Below, one piece after another: positions 1 through 12,521 of a stretch of DNA of 64,000 nucleotides (its first letter is position 1; every line of letters begins with the position of its first letter). Source of the stretch: Balaenoptera acutorostrata. Its lineage: Eukaryota; Chordata; Mammalia; Artiodactyla; Balaenopteridae. The stretch covers positions 5,332,001 to 5,396,000 of the forward strand of contig NC_080067.1 of NCBI RefSeq assembly GCF_949987535.1, written 5' to 3'. A program made the position numbers and the translations under genes. The notes beneath the pieces were generated by a model that did not search any database, was not told where the DNA came from, and saw only the letters and a program-made list of their open reading frames with translations.

Positions 1-1098
1 CTGCTTTTACTCACTATGTTTTACTGTCTCTAAAAAAGCCACTTTGTCAATCTCATGCTCAGCATAGATATTGATGATGATAAATCAAAGGGGAGGTGGT
101 ATTGAAGGGGAGACACTTAGGATGAGTGGAGGGCAAGACATGTAGGGGGCAGTAAAAGATTTCTCTTTCCAAAATGCTCTTGCTACATCCTATATTTCCT
201 TTTCCAAGTGCACTTTAGAATTAGCTTGTCAAATTCCACTAAAAAATGCTGTTGGGAATTCGATTGAGCTTGTACTGAATACATAGATAATATGGAGAGA
301 GCTGAAATCTTTAGAATACTGAGACTACTCATAGGATCATGCATTGTTTTTCTATTTTATTTTCTTCTTTTGTATTAGTCAGCAAATTTGTATATTTCTT
401 CACCTAAGTTGTGCACATTTCTTTTATTTATTGCTGGTTTTATTTGTGTTGCTACTATGAATGGACTTCCACTATGTTATAAATCCTACTCTTAGTACAC
501 AGAAGAGTCATTACATTGTGTGTATTTATTTCACAAACGGACACTCTGCTGAAATACCTTATTAGCTCTAGACAGTTGGGGGCAAGGATTCATACTCATC
601 ACTTAGCACACTGCCCGACTCATTATAAGGACACAGTGAAGGTTACCTGCTATAATTTTTATTGTTAAACAACAGATTCAGCTTATTATTTTGTGTTTGA
701 TTTTGCACCTCTATCCGTAAGCGGTATTGTTTTGTAGATTTATGTTTTAGCTTTTCTTTTTAAAAATCTGTCTTTCATCATCTTTGAGAATAAAACAGTA
801 TTTAGTGCTCTCTCCCTTGAAAAGAAGAAATTAACCATCTTTAGCTACATTCCATATTCAGTTGCCCCCGCCTTGTACTCTTGAGGTTTCAGGTCTAGAT
901 GGTTGTTATAACCAAATGTGTAAGCGTTGTCAGCAGTCAGCGAGCAGAAGCTGAGGAGGGTGGGGGGTGCCTGGCGGATCCAGTATTTTCCCCACTTTTT
1001 GCTCTATTCCCCACTCGCATCTACTGGTTTTCATAAAACCCTGCGGGGCCTTATGAATATCAGAGATAATGGGAGAGGTTTTCTCAGTTATGAATGAG
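1..1098. other. Unique AT-rich DNA, no gene seen
   Basis: No coding frame of note, RNA gene or recognisable repeat was seen. The stretch ends at the left target-site duplication of the first L1 insertion. Confidence 0.5.
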
Positions 1099-1458
1099 CC
1101 CAGCATGTCCTTGTTGTTGTTGTTTTTTTTTTTTACATCTTTATTGAAGTATAATTGCTTTACAGTGGTGTGTTAGTTGCTGCTGTGTAACAAAGTGAAT
1201 CAGCTACACGTATACATATATCCCCATATCTCCTCCGTCTTGCGTCTCCCTCCCTCCCACCCTCCCCATCCCACCCCTCTAGGTGGTCACAAAGCACCGA
1301 GCTGATCTCCCCGTGCTAGGCGGCTGCTTCCCACTAGCTATCTATTTGACATTTGGTAGTGTCTATATGTCCATGCCACTCTCTCACTTCGTCCCAGCTT
1401 ATCCTTCCCCATCCCCGTGTCCTCAAGTCCCACTCTCTACGTCCCAGCATGTCCTTGT
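1099..1458 (-). mobile_element. 5'-truncated LINE-1 (3' UTR end) with target-site duplication
   Basis: A T-run at about 1122-1134 is followed by the antisense L1 3' UTR (start acatctttattgaagtataa), so the element lies on the minus strand. About 320 bp of L1 remain and no ORF2 sequence is included. A perfect 16-bp direct repeat, cccagcatgtccttgt, sits at 1099-1114 and 1443-1458. This is the expected product of target-primed reverse transcription that stopped early. The frame at 1283-1519 lies mostly inside this UTR and is not a gene. Confidence 0.95.
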
Positions 1459-2663
1459 AATCAGCAACAGAGAGCCCTGGGCCAGGGCCACAAAGGGATA
1501 CATCCTAGGAAGAGCTTGACCTACGGAAACCCGAGGGCCCTGGTGTGGGAATGATTGCTGTTAACACCAGATGTCTGTGCCAGTTCTCCTGTAAGCCACG
1601 AAGAGGCTGGGCACGTTTTTCCTGCCCCTAAGAATGCGGGAGGACCAGGAACCCAAAGGGTGCCTCTGCCGAGACCCCTTACACATTTCCTGGCCCTAAG
1701 GGTAGAGACTGCCTGCTCCCACCATCTTAAGGAGGGCTGTCACCTACAGTCCTCCAGGTCCCATCAGAGAGAAAAGTCCATTGAAGAGACCCCAGTAATG
1801 ACAAGGGAAGACAGAGCTGCTAGGGAGGCATGTGGCAACCCGATTAAAAATAATCAGAAGTGCTTGAGTGAAGACTATCTAGAGCTTAAAAATATTTTTG
1901 AGCTTGATAATTCCTGAAAAAAGTCGAAGAAGAGGAAAAGCACCGAATGGTTGGGCAAACGGAAGGGCGAAATACAAGATGGATAAGCATGTGAGGAAGT
2001 ATTTGTAAGAGCCTTGGAGGATCACGCAGTAGATGTCTTACGCAAAGACTGGTATGCCAGTGGGACAGAAAAAAAACAGGCGAAAGAGAGATGACAATTA
2101 AATAATCAACTAACCCAAAGGAATAGCGGAGTGGCCAGATTGAAAGGGCTGTGTTGATGAGAAAAGGCTGGGATAGACTGTAAAGTTCCTCATGTGTGAA
2201 GTTAAGGGAGAAACCTTATAAAATTCTGCAAAGTCCAGTCAAGTTTCCCCAAAAAGTCAGACTCATTGTGTTGCCTCTTTATAGCACTGTGAGATACAGT
2301 CAAGTGAAATAGTGTCCAAACTTCAGAGGGAAACATCCTACAGTGTAATATGACTGTATTCAGTCAAGGTATCCTTCCCCTATTTAGATGAGAGGAAATA
2401 TTTGAGGATATAAATAATTCAAAGAGTATATGCTATGTCCCTCTCTGAAGAAGGTGTTTAAGAAAAGACTATAAATAACAAACAACAGGTAGCACAAGTT
2501 AGGGAAAGAAGAGAGTAAAAAAATAGTGGTGAGAAATGGTATATAGGTATGGTAAAAATATATCGCCTGGAAATACATGCAATGTCATTGTGAGTGAAGA
2601 ACCCTAGAAAAGATATATGCTATAACCAAGTTTAGTGATAGCTCAGACCTAGATGGACTAAAT
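1459..2663. other. Unique DNA with one unassigned 120-codon frame
   Basis: The frame at 1555-1917 (+) gives a hydrophilic 120-residue product with no motif, signal peptide or membrane segment that I recognise. No splice-site or promoter context supports it. An unrecognised old LTR or chance is as likely as an exon. The rest, about 1920-2660, shows nothing. Confidence 0.4.
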
Positions 2664-2980
2664 AATCTCAGAAAGGGCTTCCCTGGTGGCGCAGTGGTTG
2701 AGGGTCTGCCTGCCAATGCGGGGGACACGGGTTCGGGCCCTGGTCTGGGAGGATCCCACGTGCCGCGGAGCAACTAGGCCCGTGAGCCACAATTACTGAG
2801 CCTGCGCGTCTGGAGCCTGCGCTCCACAACAGGAGAGGACACGATAGTGAGAGGCCCGCGCACCGTGATGAAGAGTGGCCCCCGCTTGCCACAACTAGAG
2901 AAAGCCCTCACGCAGAAACGAAGACCCAACACAGCCATAAGTAAAATAAATAAATAAATAATTTAAAAAAATCTCAGAAA
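2664..2980 (+). mobile_element. CHR-type SINE, young subfamily
   Basis: Starts at 2675 with gggcttccctggtggcgcag, has the tRNA-like B-box region near 2729 (gggttcgggccctgg), then the body with the atagtgagaggcccgcgcac diagnostic, and ends in an (AAAT)n tail. An 11-bp TSD aatctcagaaa flanks it at 2664-2674 and 2970-2980. It has one copy of the internal ctactgagcctgcg module. Frames on the minus strand (2585-2773, 2668-2892) are antisense SINE frames, not genes. Confidence 0.96.
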
Positions 2981-5831
2981 AAACAAACTATGAGCTGGGA
3001 GAGGAAGAAAGTTTTCTAAAACTCTCATTTTATGGGGGGATGTGAGGGGAATAGAGGTGAGGAAAAGAAGTGATGAGTAACAGTGGGATAAACAGCTTGT
3101 ATAAGTCGGGGAAATAACACTCTTAACACAAAGGAATTGTAGCTGTATTAAGAAACTCAGTAAGAGAATGATAGCTATTAGCTGAATGGAGACCATTAAA
3201 GGAACAGAAGAGCCCAACAGATCTTCCTGTTTGGCAAGGAAACAAAAGAATAGTAAATTATTAATACTAGGAAATGAAAATAAAAGAAATAATTAGGAAA
3301 CTGCCTTTGAAATAAGTAATAAAGCAAGTTGAAAGGAATAAAATAAAGAGTGTCAAGTCATTGCATTAAATATAAATAGCCTAAATTCCTGTAGAAAGGG
3401 TTAAAAAGAAAAGGGATATGTGTTATTTACATGGAACATGCTTAAAATAAAGTGAAAATGAAAGGTTGATCATAAAGTGGTGGCAAAGATACCAGAAAAT
3501 GGAAAAAAAAAAAAATCCAAAAAACAGTGTAGGAAGGCCAGCAGTGTTAGTATCAGAAAGGGTGAAATTTAGGGTAAAAAATCCAAACAGGATGAAATAT
3601 GATATTTAATAATGACAAAAAGTATAATTTGTGAAACATAAAAGTCAGGATCTTTGCACCAATTCACACAGCATGATTTATCAATTATATTTTTCCATAA
3701 ATTGATTTTTCTTGCCTTAGTTTCAATAAAATGCTTAATTTTATTATTGTAATAGATTTTAGTTGTAGTAAGAGACATAATTAAACAATGAAAAAGTAAT
3801 TATACTCAAAGTGTACAAAATTTCTATTTTCATAAAAAATAGGAATAAATGCAAATATTAAAAAGGTAAAAATTCATTTACATATGATCATTATAGTTCT
3901 GTTCCTTTAAAAGTATTTAAAGTTATCTATTAAAATTAAAAGACAAAATAATAATATTCTTTAAGGAAAGGTGGCATTTAAAAATCAACTTTTGTTTCTA
4001 AAAATCTTATATGTTCTGGTATAATGTTATAAGTCATAATTCTAGTTATTGCTTTAAAATGTATATCTCAGAAATAACTAAATTTCCTTGTCAATTGCAT
4101 TATTATGAACTTTCATCAAATCTTTAACCGTGATCATTTTTAAGTCTTTTGTCATTTACAGACAGTTCTGGGTGTACTCTGATGCTTTTGCAAATATGTT
4201 CCTATAAAAGGGTTTCATCTTCAAGGAATTCATGGAAAAGACTCTGACAAGTACAGGTTTCTGATAACTGACTATACTGCTGAACTGAATGAATAAGCAT
4301 TTTCAGAACTCTAATGGAAAACTGATGAACTCATAAAAGTGCTAACAAAAGATCAAGATGAAAAAAAAAATTAATTACATGGGGCTGAGTGAACTGATGA
4401 GGATGATTATAATTTTTGTGACTTTCTGTTTGAATAAAAAAAAAAATCCCACAAGAACTCAGAGGCAAAAAATATACAAATCAATTTTCACTGCAAAGTA
4501 AAGGAGCTGTTACAGTGGAGGATTACTGGACTGAATGTCAATATTATGACATAGTATGAGTATGTTTTGTGTTTGGTAATTGCAATCATTGTTGCTTTTG
4601 TTGTGGTCATCCATTTATAATGCTTGGTGTCAGTCTATCTCGTAAAAATAAAATACAGTGTGTGTGCGTGAAAAAAATAAAAATAAACTTTTGAAAATTT
4701 TCTTCTATTAAATATTTTAATAAAATAAAATTTCTCATTCTAATATATTCTAGTATTTTTGGAGTACTAGGGAAATGATCCTTCATGAAATAATTTATTG
4801 CATTCATAGCAAGTGAGAGGAAAGATTTGGGACAGTTACTTTTCCTTTACTAGAGTACTAATCCCATTCACATCCTCTTTGAGCTCGAAAGCAATGTCCA
4901 TCTCTGATATTAGCTGTAGAAGAAACCATAAACCTTGATGACATTTAGAATGAGTCCCTTTTGATTTTTTAAAATAATTTGATTTTATTAATATATATAA
5001 ATACAGAAGTAGTTCTCAAAAGTAAACATCAAGTTATGAACCATTTGATCATGTGTGTGTATACACGTATGTATATGTATTTCTGAAAAACAAATATGTA
5101 TCAAGTTATCAGCAAAGATTATGGTTGCTTGGTTGGCTTATGAGGGTTTTACTTTGGTTTTGCTTTTGTTTAATATTGTAAATTTTCTACCATGGACATT
5201 TTCTGCTTAAAAAAAGTTTTACTTTTGGAAAAATACACAAAGATGAACCATCCTTCAAGTCCAACTTTTCTCATTCATACATTTTTATTGTATTTTAATC
5301 TTTTGTCTTGCCATGAAATATGAATTTTATTTCACAATGTGAAGTAGCATTTAGAGCTGACAGAGCAAAACAGCAATTATTATACTATAGTATGCAGCTT
5401 TTGGTAGCTTCAAATTCATCCAGTACCCTAGAAGCACAGACCTACATAGCATCAGGAAAGACTACCTTTTTTTTTCCTCTTTTTATTTATTATTATTATT
5501 ATTTTTTTTAGAGTCCCTTTTAGTTTTGAGGACATAGGTTAGGAGAGGGGCAGAAATGTTTTCCCTTGGATGTTGGTGTGTAGACCATCAGATCCCACGT
5601 GAAGCACACACATACGCTTCCAAAAAATATTTGAGTGCATGTGCTTTGTGGTGTGAAAAGTCCTCCAAAACAGTACCCTGGGTAAGGGTCCGTTTTTCTT
5701 GTGTTAAAGGCAGTTCTGATTATAAAATATCTTGAAATAATAAACAGTAAGGTAAATGTTTTCTGTTAAAATTTTATGGGACTAACAAGCGATGCACTCA
5801 AAGAAAATGTATGACTAAAATGCTATCATTT
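2981..5831. other. AT-rich DNA without a recognised gene
   Basis: Nothing was identified except the weak L1 relic listed at 3340-3620. Around 4190-4520 there are several A-runs and short stop-broken frames. A decayed processed pseudogene is possible, but no parent gene is recognised. A T-rich (TTA)n patch lies at about 5466-5510. Confidence 0.4.
3340..3620 (+). mobile_element. Possible ancient L1 ORF2 endonuclease-region relic
   Basis: Short stretches resemble the L1 endonuclease region in order: a 'gcattaaatataaatagcctaaattcc'-like segment near 3363-3390, then near 3535-3575 'ggccagcagtgttagtatc' followed by 'agaaagggtgaaattt', which matches the position of the L1 (K)KAGVAILISDK-DF motif. 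Many stops break it. The call rests on motif order only and could be wrong. Confidence 0.4.
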
Positions 5832-6042
5832 AAAAAATCTGGGGGACTTCCCTGGTGGTCTAGTAGTTAAGACTTTGCCTTCCAATGCAGGCGATGGGGG
5901 TTCCATCCCTGGTCAGGGAACTAGGATCCCACATGCCTAGCGGCCAAGGAGCCATAACATGGAACAGAAGTAACATTGTAACGGATTCAATAAAGACATT
6001 AAAAATGGTCCACATCAAAAAAATCTTTAAAAAAAAATCTGG
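5832..6042 (+). mobile_element. CHR-type SINE, short older form
   Basis: Begins ggacttccctggtggtctag and carries a tRNA-like region with ttccatccctggtcagggaa. Its 3' part, attcaataaagacattaaaa, differs from the young subfamily. An 11-bp TSD aaaaaatctgg lies at 5832-5842 and 6032-6042. The frame at 5885-6139 runs across its right half and is not a gene. Confidence 0.9.
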
Positions 6043-7849
6043 CCGAAATTTAAATCACATTAAGGCCAACTCTTCCATGTCCAAATTAAAGAAAAGAGTT
6101 GTCTGCAATATCAGCTTTGTGCTTGTTGTGGCCTTTTGATTCCCAATTTGTCCTTGTCCTTTTGAATTAGAGAATTTTGCTGATATTTTCAGAGGGCATC
6201 ATCCAGTGACTTCTTGGGAGCAGAGCTTTTCACAGGAGGAGATTGTGAGTCAGGGTTCAGGGAGTGACAAAGCAGAGCTCAGGAGCTCATGGAAAGCTAG
6301 GCGTCCCGGACGTTTTAAGCAAAAAATTTGCATTTGTGCTTAATCGCTCATTTTCTGAGTGGAAGATTCGGGGCTTTTTACCATATTCTCAAAGAGATCC
6401 ATGAAGGAGAATGCTACTGTAAGCCTCTGAGTGGTTTTTGTTGAGCTATTTCTTGTTCCTGCCATTTGAAGTACCGTTTGTCCACTGTGGTCATTTGCCG
6501 ACTTTCCCCCACCCCAATTTTTTGGTTTTGTTTTCTTCTTTAAAGTAATTTATCTTAATTTTGTCCAAATTTTAGGACTTCTAGCAAGTTCCTTTCATGA
6601 AAACCCACTTTAATATTGCATATTATTCTATGGATGTTATTTGTTGTGACCTTTTTAGACATGAATATCCATTCAAAATGAATACTTATTTAATGTTAAT
6701 TTAATTGATGAATGTTCCAGATAATATTTGACACAAACTTTGTAAAGGTCTTTACATACAGTAAAGATTAGGTTAAAATGTAGTTTTGGTCTTTTATATT
6801 TTCCATATCCCTTTCAAAAGCGATTTATCATTTCTCGTTCTCCGTGGCATTTATAGTAGGCAGCTGCATGATAGTAATAAATTTAGCTTTTGCATTGTGC
6901 TAATTTTTGGCATATTTTCTGAAATGGAACAATTTCTAAAAGCCTGCACTGCAGGCATTTTAGGTAACCTCTTTGGTCATTTATAGGGAAAATATTCATG
7001 CTTTTAGAAAGCAAAGTATTCTACCTTTTTCAAAAAATGCATTCTAGAGAACTTAACCTCTGAGTATTTCTTCTCTGACTACAGCTATCAAATTTCCATT
7101 TCTCTTATTTCTAATAATATTTCTCTTTATTCTCACCATGACCCCCAGTTCCCTAGTCATTGTCTTTTTTCACAGTACATCTTCATTTCGTAGATAGTAC
7201 GTAACTACTTCAACTATGTTCAGTCCAGTGGGCTCTGATTCCTATCTCTCAAAACTGCGGGATTTCCTGGGATCATTTCCTTCCTGTTTAGTGTCGCTGA
7301 TACTCAATCTTGGATAATTCCCGCCGCTGAATATCTGTTTCTCTGCTTGCTGTTTCCAAACTATTGCTGAAAATGCCAGGCAGTGGGCCAGTTTATTCGC
7401 CCACCAATTCAGTAAGTGCTAATTCATCTTGGTGCCCCTCTCCATCAGAAACACTTATACTCAACTTTTTATCTCCTGGTTTCTTCTCCCCATTTTTAGC
7501 TCCATAATTTTCCGTTTACCTCAAGTATCTGACCTAACTCTCTTCACTCTGGAGACAACTTGTCTGATTCTTTATTAATTTATCAAGGTTATCTGAGGTT
7601 TGTGTTCTTCCTGGTTCTCCTTTCCACATCAGATTTTCCCTGCATCTTCATTCATTTTCTGTCTTGCCTCTTCTATTTGATAAAGAATTTTATTTCGTTC
7701 CACTTGGAGCTTGCTTTCCACTCGGGCAGTCAGTCCAAAATTTGTCTGCTTCCCTTTGGACCAGTCTGCTCCACCCTTGGCATTTTCAGTATTGTAACTT
7801 TCTCAGAATTCTTCCTTGCAGTTAAAAAATAATAATCGCCAAAGGATAC
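6043..7849. other. Unique DNA, no gene seen
   Basis: T/C-rich in its second half. The 66- and 90-codon frames (6786-6986, 7560-7832) encode low-complexity hydrophobic products of the kind expected by chance in pyrimidine-rich DNA. Confidence 0.45.
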
Positions 7850-8040
7850 TGAGTACTCCCAACATACTGACACTCTACTGCACATTTTATGTTAAGTATT
7901 TAATTTGATCATTAGGATAATCCTGTGTGGCAGATACTATTATTAGTTCCATTTATGGATGAGCAAACTGAATCTTACTCAAATTTCAAAAATGGGACTC
8001 AAATCTAGACCTGACTCGAGAGCAAGTAATCTTAAGAATC
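7850..8040 (+). repeat. MIR-family relic
   Basis: Shows the usual MIR order: a 'taggataatcctgtgtggcag' core, 'actattattagttccattta', 'gatgagcaaactgaatctta', then a decayed 'gactcaaatctagacctgac' end. It is diverged and lacks a clear tail. Confidence 0.6.
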
Positions 8041-8239
8041 TAGTTCCCTAAAGTGTTACTTTTCTTCTTTTTTAATTATCAAACTTATTTGGGGGGAAAA
8101 ATCTACCTTTGATTTCTTAAATATTTTATTCTCAGTTTGCTGGTTAATCACATTGGTGTGTCTCATCCATTGACATAGGCCTCCTTCATGTAAAGCCCTG
8201 TCTTAGCTCAGACTTTGGTGGTGTTTGACACTGTCGTCA

Positions 8240-8860
8240 GTGAGACAACTTCTTCCGTTTTGAATTTCTCCTCTCCCTGGCCTCCTTCAATCTTGTGGTC
8301 TATTCACACCTCTCCTCTCATTCATCTTTCCTTGATATTTTCTCCTCTCCCCAGATAGTATGTTCCCTAAGGTTCTGTCTCTGGGTTCTGTCTGCTGTAG
8401 AATCTATACCCTGGGTATCTCATCTTCTCCTAAGGTTTCAAACACCATCTATAGGTTAGTGTCTACTCTCACATAAACATTAACTTTGAAGTCTCTCTCA
8501 ATAGCCAGATGCGAATTTCCAACTGCCTCATGGTCATCTCTAAGGGCAATCAATATATCCATAAAACAAGTCATTATTTCTCTGAAGCCTTCATTCACTC
8601 AACCTGACTTGTTTTCGTCCAAGACACTGCCAGCCACTCATCTGGCTAAGAAGCTTTGGCCTCTGCTTTTCCTTTATCCCCCATAATCAATTGGTCATTG
8701 GATCCTATTGGTGCTGTTTCAGAAGGTTCTGCTTCCTTGTTCTCCTTCCCTTTGTCTCTTGCCTGTGCCCCTGATTTCACCGTCTCTCTGTGAGTATCAC
8801 CTATCACAATAGCCTGGACTGCTTGCCTCTCACCATTGGTTTATTCAGTTCAGTCTTTGC
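8240..8860 (+). mobile_element. Ancient LINE-2 (L2) fragment
   Basis: The pyrimidine-rich stretch follows the L2 reverse-transcriptase region. Landmarks are 'tttcaaacaccatctatagg' (near 8435), 'gcgaatttccaactgcctca' (near 8511) and 'cacaatagcctggactgctt' (near 8805). It is interrupted by stops and indels, as expected for L2. The frame at 8486-8686 is a remnant inside it. Confidence 0.62.
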
Positions 8861-9694
8861 CCCAGTAGCTTTGCATAAACAGAGGAAAGGAGAAAAGGAG
8901 GAGGAGGAGGGGGAGGGGGAGACACGGTGAACCTAGATATGATGAAACTTTATTCATTTTTAATTTTTTTAACCCTAACTCTACATCAGTTTACCTTTCT
9001 CTTGATCATAGTTTTGTGCATTTCCCTTTGTTACCCAGTCCTTCCAGCACCTGTTTTTTATGTGGGGCTGACTCCATTCTCACCTGGAGGAGAGCACGTG
9101 ATCCAGGCCCAGCCAGTCGGCAAGTGACCATGACAACTGGCTTAGAGTTAGAAACACTCAGACTTCAACTAGAGCATGCATTCCCCGTGGGGGTGGTAGT
9201 GCCCCCAAGGAGGTAAAAATGGGCTCTTGGGGGGTGAGAAAATCTTCAACATGACAGTGATTTGTGGCCCTCCAGAGCTCAACCCTACTGCTCAACATTA
9301 CCTGACAAAAATCTTATTCCTTAGTTTCCTGAGACGGGGACAACTAGGAAAGACTACGTTAGAAGTCTCTTTAGGGGAATGATAATGAAAGAAGCTTGAG
9401 AAACACTGAGCTATTGTAACTGAAAGAGAGAGGTACTTTCATTTCTTGCAGGACTGAGATCTGAAAAACAAAACAAAACAAACCCTAGGTTTGTATTTCT
9501 GCAGCCCTCTAATACCACAAAGCAATAGTATGTCTGAAAGTAGAGCCAGAATGAGGAAGCAAAACCAAGGATGAATGGAAGAGGTTGGGTCCTGACCACA
9601 TCCTTGTGCCCCTGAATTCAGCTGTTTCTCAAGTAAAAACTAATGGTAGGCTTCTGAATTTGGTAGGCAAATTTCTATTTTTGGTTATGCCATT
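8861..9694. other. Unique DNA, no gene seen
   Basis: Contains a short GGA-rich purine patch (8880-8925) and two overlapping 66-codon frames (8927-9216) without recognisable motifs. Confidence 0.4.
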
Positions 9695-10010
9695 TAGAGT
9701 TGTTTTTATTTTATTTTACTTTAGTTTTTGAATTAAAGTTTAGTTGATTTACAATGTTGCGTTAGTTTCAGGTGTATAGAAAAGTGATTCAGTTGTACAT
9801 ACATATATATCTATTTTTTTCAGATTCTTTTCCCGTATAGGTTATTATAAAATATTGAATAGAGTTCTCTGTGCTATACAGTAGGTCCTTGTTGTTTACC
9901 TATTTTATATATAAGAGTGTGTATATGTTAATCCCAAGCTCCTAATTTATCCCTCCCCCTTCCCCTTTGGTAACCATAAGTTTGTTTTCTATGTCTGTGA
10001 GTCTGTTATT
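9695..10010 (-). mobile_element. LINE-1 3' end, older cetartiodactyl type
   Basis: T-rich start, then antisense L1 3' UTR of the 'gttgatttacaatgttg...gtttcaggtgtata' type, with the 'cagtaggtccttgttgttta' landmark and ending after 'gtctgtgagtctgtt'. 5'-truncated. No convincing TSD was found. Confidence 0.88.
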
Positions 10011-11062
10011 CTAGTTTTTTAATCACTGCCCACCGTAACAACACTTAAGGATATTCTGACTCTGCCGGTGTTTATACATACTTCTCTACTACCCATCTTC
10101 TCTTTCAACTTTATCATAAATTATACATTCATGCCTCATTGTCTTCGCTTGAGTTTTTGTTCTCAGCCAGAAAGTTCTTAAGTTTCTACATTGTAAACTC
10201 CTCTTTTAAAGACATGTTAAATATGACATGTATATACCGTAGTCTTCAATGAATCTCTCCCACACCTTACTGTAATAGAAATTTATCCGTAAGTTAATCT
10301 TAGAATTTTTCATGATGTGTTTTCTAAAAATGTTGATATGTCTATATCTTAGTGAGATGGTGAGATTTCGGAGTTTTTATGAACACTTTTCTTCAATTTT
10401 GTATCTCCAGGTACTAGTAGAGTGCTTTCAAAATAAGAACTGCTCAAGAAAATGGATTTAATTGCATTTTCACTAGCAAATTGCCGTGCGTATCTAGTTT
10501 TTCCTCAACATTTCTGAAGAGAAGAGGGAAGCTGATTATCAGAAAAGTATCTACACAAATCAAAGAATTAAAACCTAACCCAAAGGGAAGAGACTCAGGA
10601 TTCCATCAGTGATGAATTAACTGGGTCCGTACACACTTAGGCAATTTTGCCACTTGAGTGAATGGAGTGTGAGTGGGTGGTGGGAAGACTCCCATCACAG
10701 TGGTCCAAAATGGTGGTTGGTCCTGAGAAAAGGATCATTATAGAGATCCAGTGTCCCCAAGGGGTGTGCTGTTGCATAATGCATAAATCGAGGCTAATTT
10801 GTGTTGGAGCTAACATCCTTCATCAGACTAAAGGCAAGTATGCCACTTGACAGAATTGTAGGTCTAGAGCAGAGCTGCTGAGGATACTGATTTCATAGCC
10901 TGACAGGGATTATAATAGTAAAAATCGGCACATTTCGTTGTAGCAAAGCTGACTTTCTGAAGCTTTAACAAATACTAGATTTTTACCATATTATGAGACA
11001 GCAAAGCTTTAATATTGTCTTTCCCTCCTCTGTTTTCATCATATCTTCAACCAGAATGTTTT
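10011..11062. other. Unique DNA, no gene seen
   Basis: No repeat or coding signal was recognised. The 62-codon frame at 10662-10850 has no motif. Confidence 0.45.
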
Positions 11063-11270
11063 CCCAGCTTTATTGAGACATAATTGACATATAACGTTGT
11101 GTACGTTTAAGGTGTAATATGTATACGATTTCATATATGTATTTATCGCAAAATGATTGCGACAATAAGGGTAGTTAACACATCCATCACCTCACACAGT
11201 TACAGTTTTCTTCGGTGTGGCAAGCACTTTATAAATCTACTCTTTTTCTATCAGAATTAATATTGCAAGT
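11063..11270 (-). mobile_element. Ancient LINE-1 (L1M-type) 3' end
   Basis: 'cccagctttattgagacata' followed by 'attgacatataacgttgtgt' and 'catccatcacctcacacagt' is the antisense 3' UTR of old mammalian L1M/L1MA elements. Diverged; no TSD seen. Confidence 0.8.
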
Positions 11271-11849
11271 TTATACATGCACACTAAGTACACAATTCTG
11301 TGGAGTTTAATTTAGGATTAAATTAAAAGAATAAATTAAGAGAAAAAAATCACATTCACATAAAATCAACTTATCTTTTTTCTTTTCACTAAATGTAATT
11401 TTACTCAAGTTGAATTAAGGTATTTAATATAAAATAAAAGTACTAATACTCGTAATCATTTATATATGAATACAATAAAGACTTTCTAAGCATAAAATCA
11501 TTGTGTGATACTAGAAAGGAAAAGACTGTAGTTTTGACTTCACAAGATATAACAACTCTTCAACATTAAAAGTTTCATATATAAATAATTGTATTTAACT
11601 AACATGACAAATAGAACAAAAGCCTTTAATATAAAAATTTTACTTCCAAATCAATAAGAAAACTGTTAAAGTGGATGAATAACATTTACATTAGTACAAA
11701 ATGGAAGTAAAACTATGAAAGAATTGTTGAACTTCAACAATCTTAAAAGTGAAACAAAAGAAAGCAGCATATATAATTTTCACTTGCAAATTTTGAGAGC
11801 ATTAGAGAAAATGTTCCTAATGGTGAGATTAAAAGATAAATGACTGGTG
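11271..11849. other. AT-rich DNA, nothing recognised
   Basis: Very A/T-rich with no frame over 60 codons and no repeat that I can name. Confidence 0.4.
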
Positions 11850-12130
11850 GAAGCATATAGTCGATTTTCCTTTCAAGCAAGCAATTTGACAGTAAATATC
11901 AAAATATTTAAAGATGTTTATTTTTATTTTCTTTGAGTCAGTAATTCTGCTTCTAGGAATTTGCTGTAAGCACTAATCATTGATGCAACTGCGGGTTAAT
12001 TGCAGTAATATTTATAACAGTGAAAGCTTGGAATAGCACAAATGTTCAAAATTTAATAATGGATCAAACGCAATATAGTATAGCACAAAATATAAGCACT
12101 AAATTATGCTTTCAAAAATTTTAGTTATGT
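11850..12130 (+). mobile_element. Ancient LINE relic (HAL1/L1M-like ORF2 end)
   Basis: The string 'attctgcttctaggaatttg', then 'gcagtaatatttataacagt' and 'gcttggaatagcacaaatgt' follows the order of the L1 ORF2 C-terminal region (LLGI..., ...AALFI, ...WKQPKCP). All frames are broken. Confidence 0.55.
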
Positions 12131-12229
12131 AACAATGATGAAGATTACCATGTAAAAGTCACTGATTATTTGCCAAGCCCTATGCTGAAGACTTTGGTGT
12201 AATACCTCATATCATTTTCATAGCCATCC

Positions 12230-12414
12230 AGGAAAGATAATTTTTTAAAAATGTTTATTGTTTTAGCATTTTATTAATTTATTTATTTTGGCCTTGCCGC
12301 TGGCATGCAGGATCTTAGTTCCCCGACCAGGGATCGAACCCATGCCCCCTGCAGTGGAAGTGCAGATTCTTAACCCCTAGACGGCCAGGGAAGTCCCGAG
12401 GAAAGATGATTTTT
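12230..12414 (-). mobile_element. CHR-type SINE, short older form
   Basis: Minus-strand SINE: 'ttattttggccttgccgctg' near its 3' end, 'gaccagggatcgaacccatg' (B-box region) and 'ggccagggaagtccc' at its 5' end. A 16-bp TSD with one mismatch (aggaaagatRattttt) lies at 12230-12245 and 12399-12414. Confidence 0.92.
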
Positions 12415-12521
12415 CTGTTTTAAGCATAGTAAAATGAAGCTCAGAGACGTTAAATATCTTGCCTTTGTTCACAGCAAGTCATTTATGAATAAGCCTGGAT
12501 ATAAATCCAGGAAATTGTCTC

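Noticed and set aside
4190..4520. Processed pseudogene with A-tail
   Set aside because: Internal A-runs occur, but no parent protein is recognisable and no TSD was found.
9020..9240. Old LTR or DNA transposon
   Set aside because: 'gagcacgtgatccaggccca' and 'gcccagccagtcggcaagtg' hint at an old mammalian repeat, but the match is too short to name or bound.
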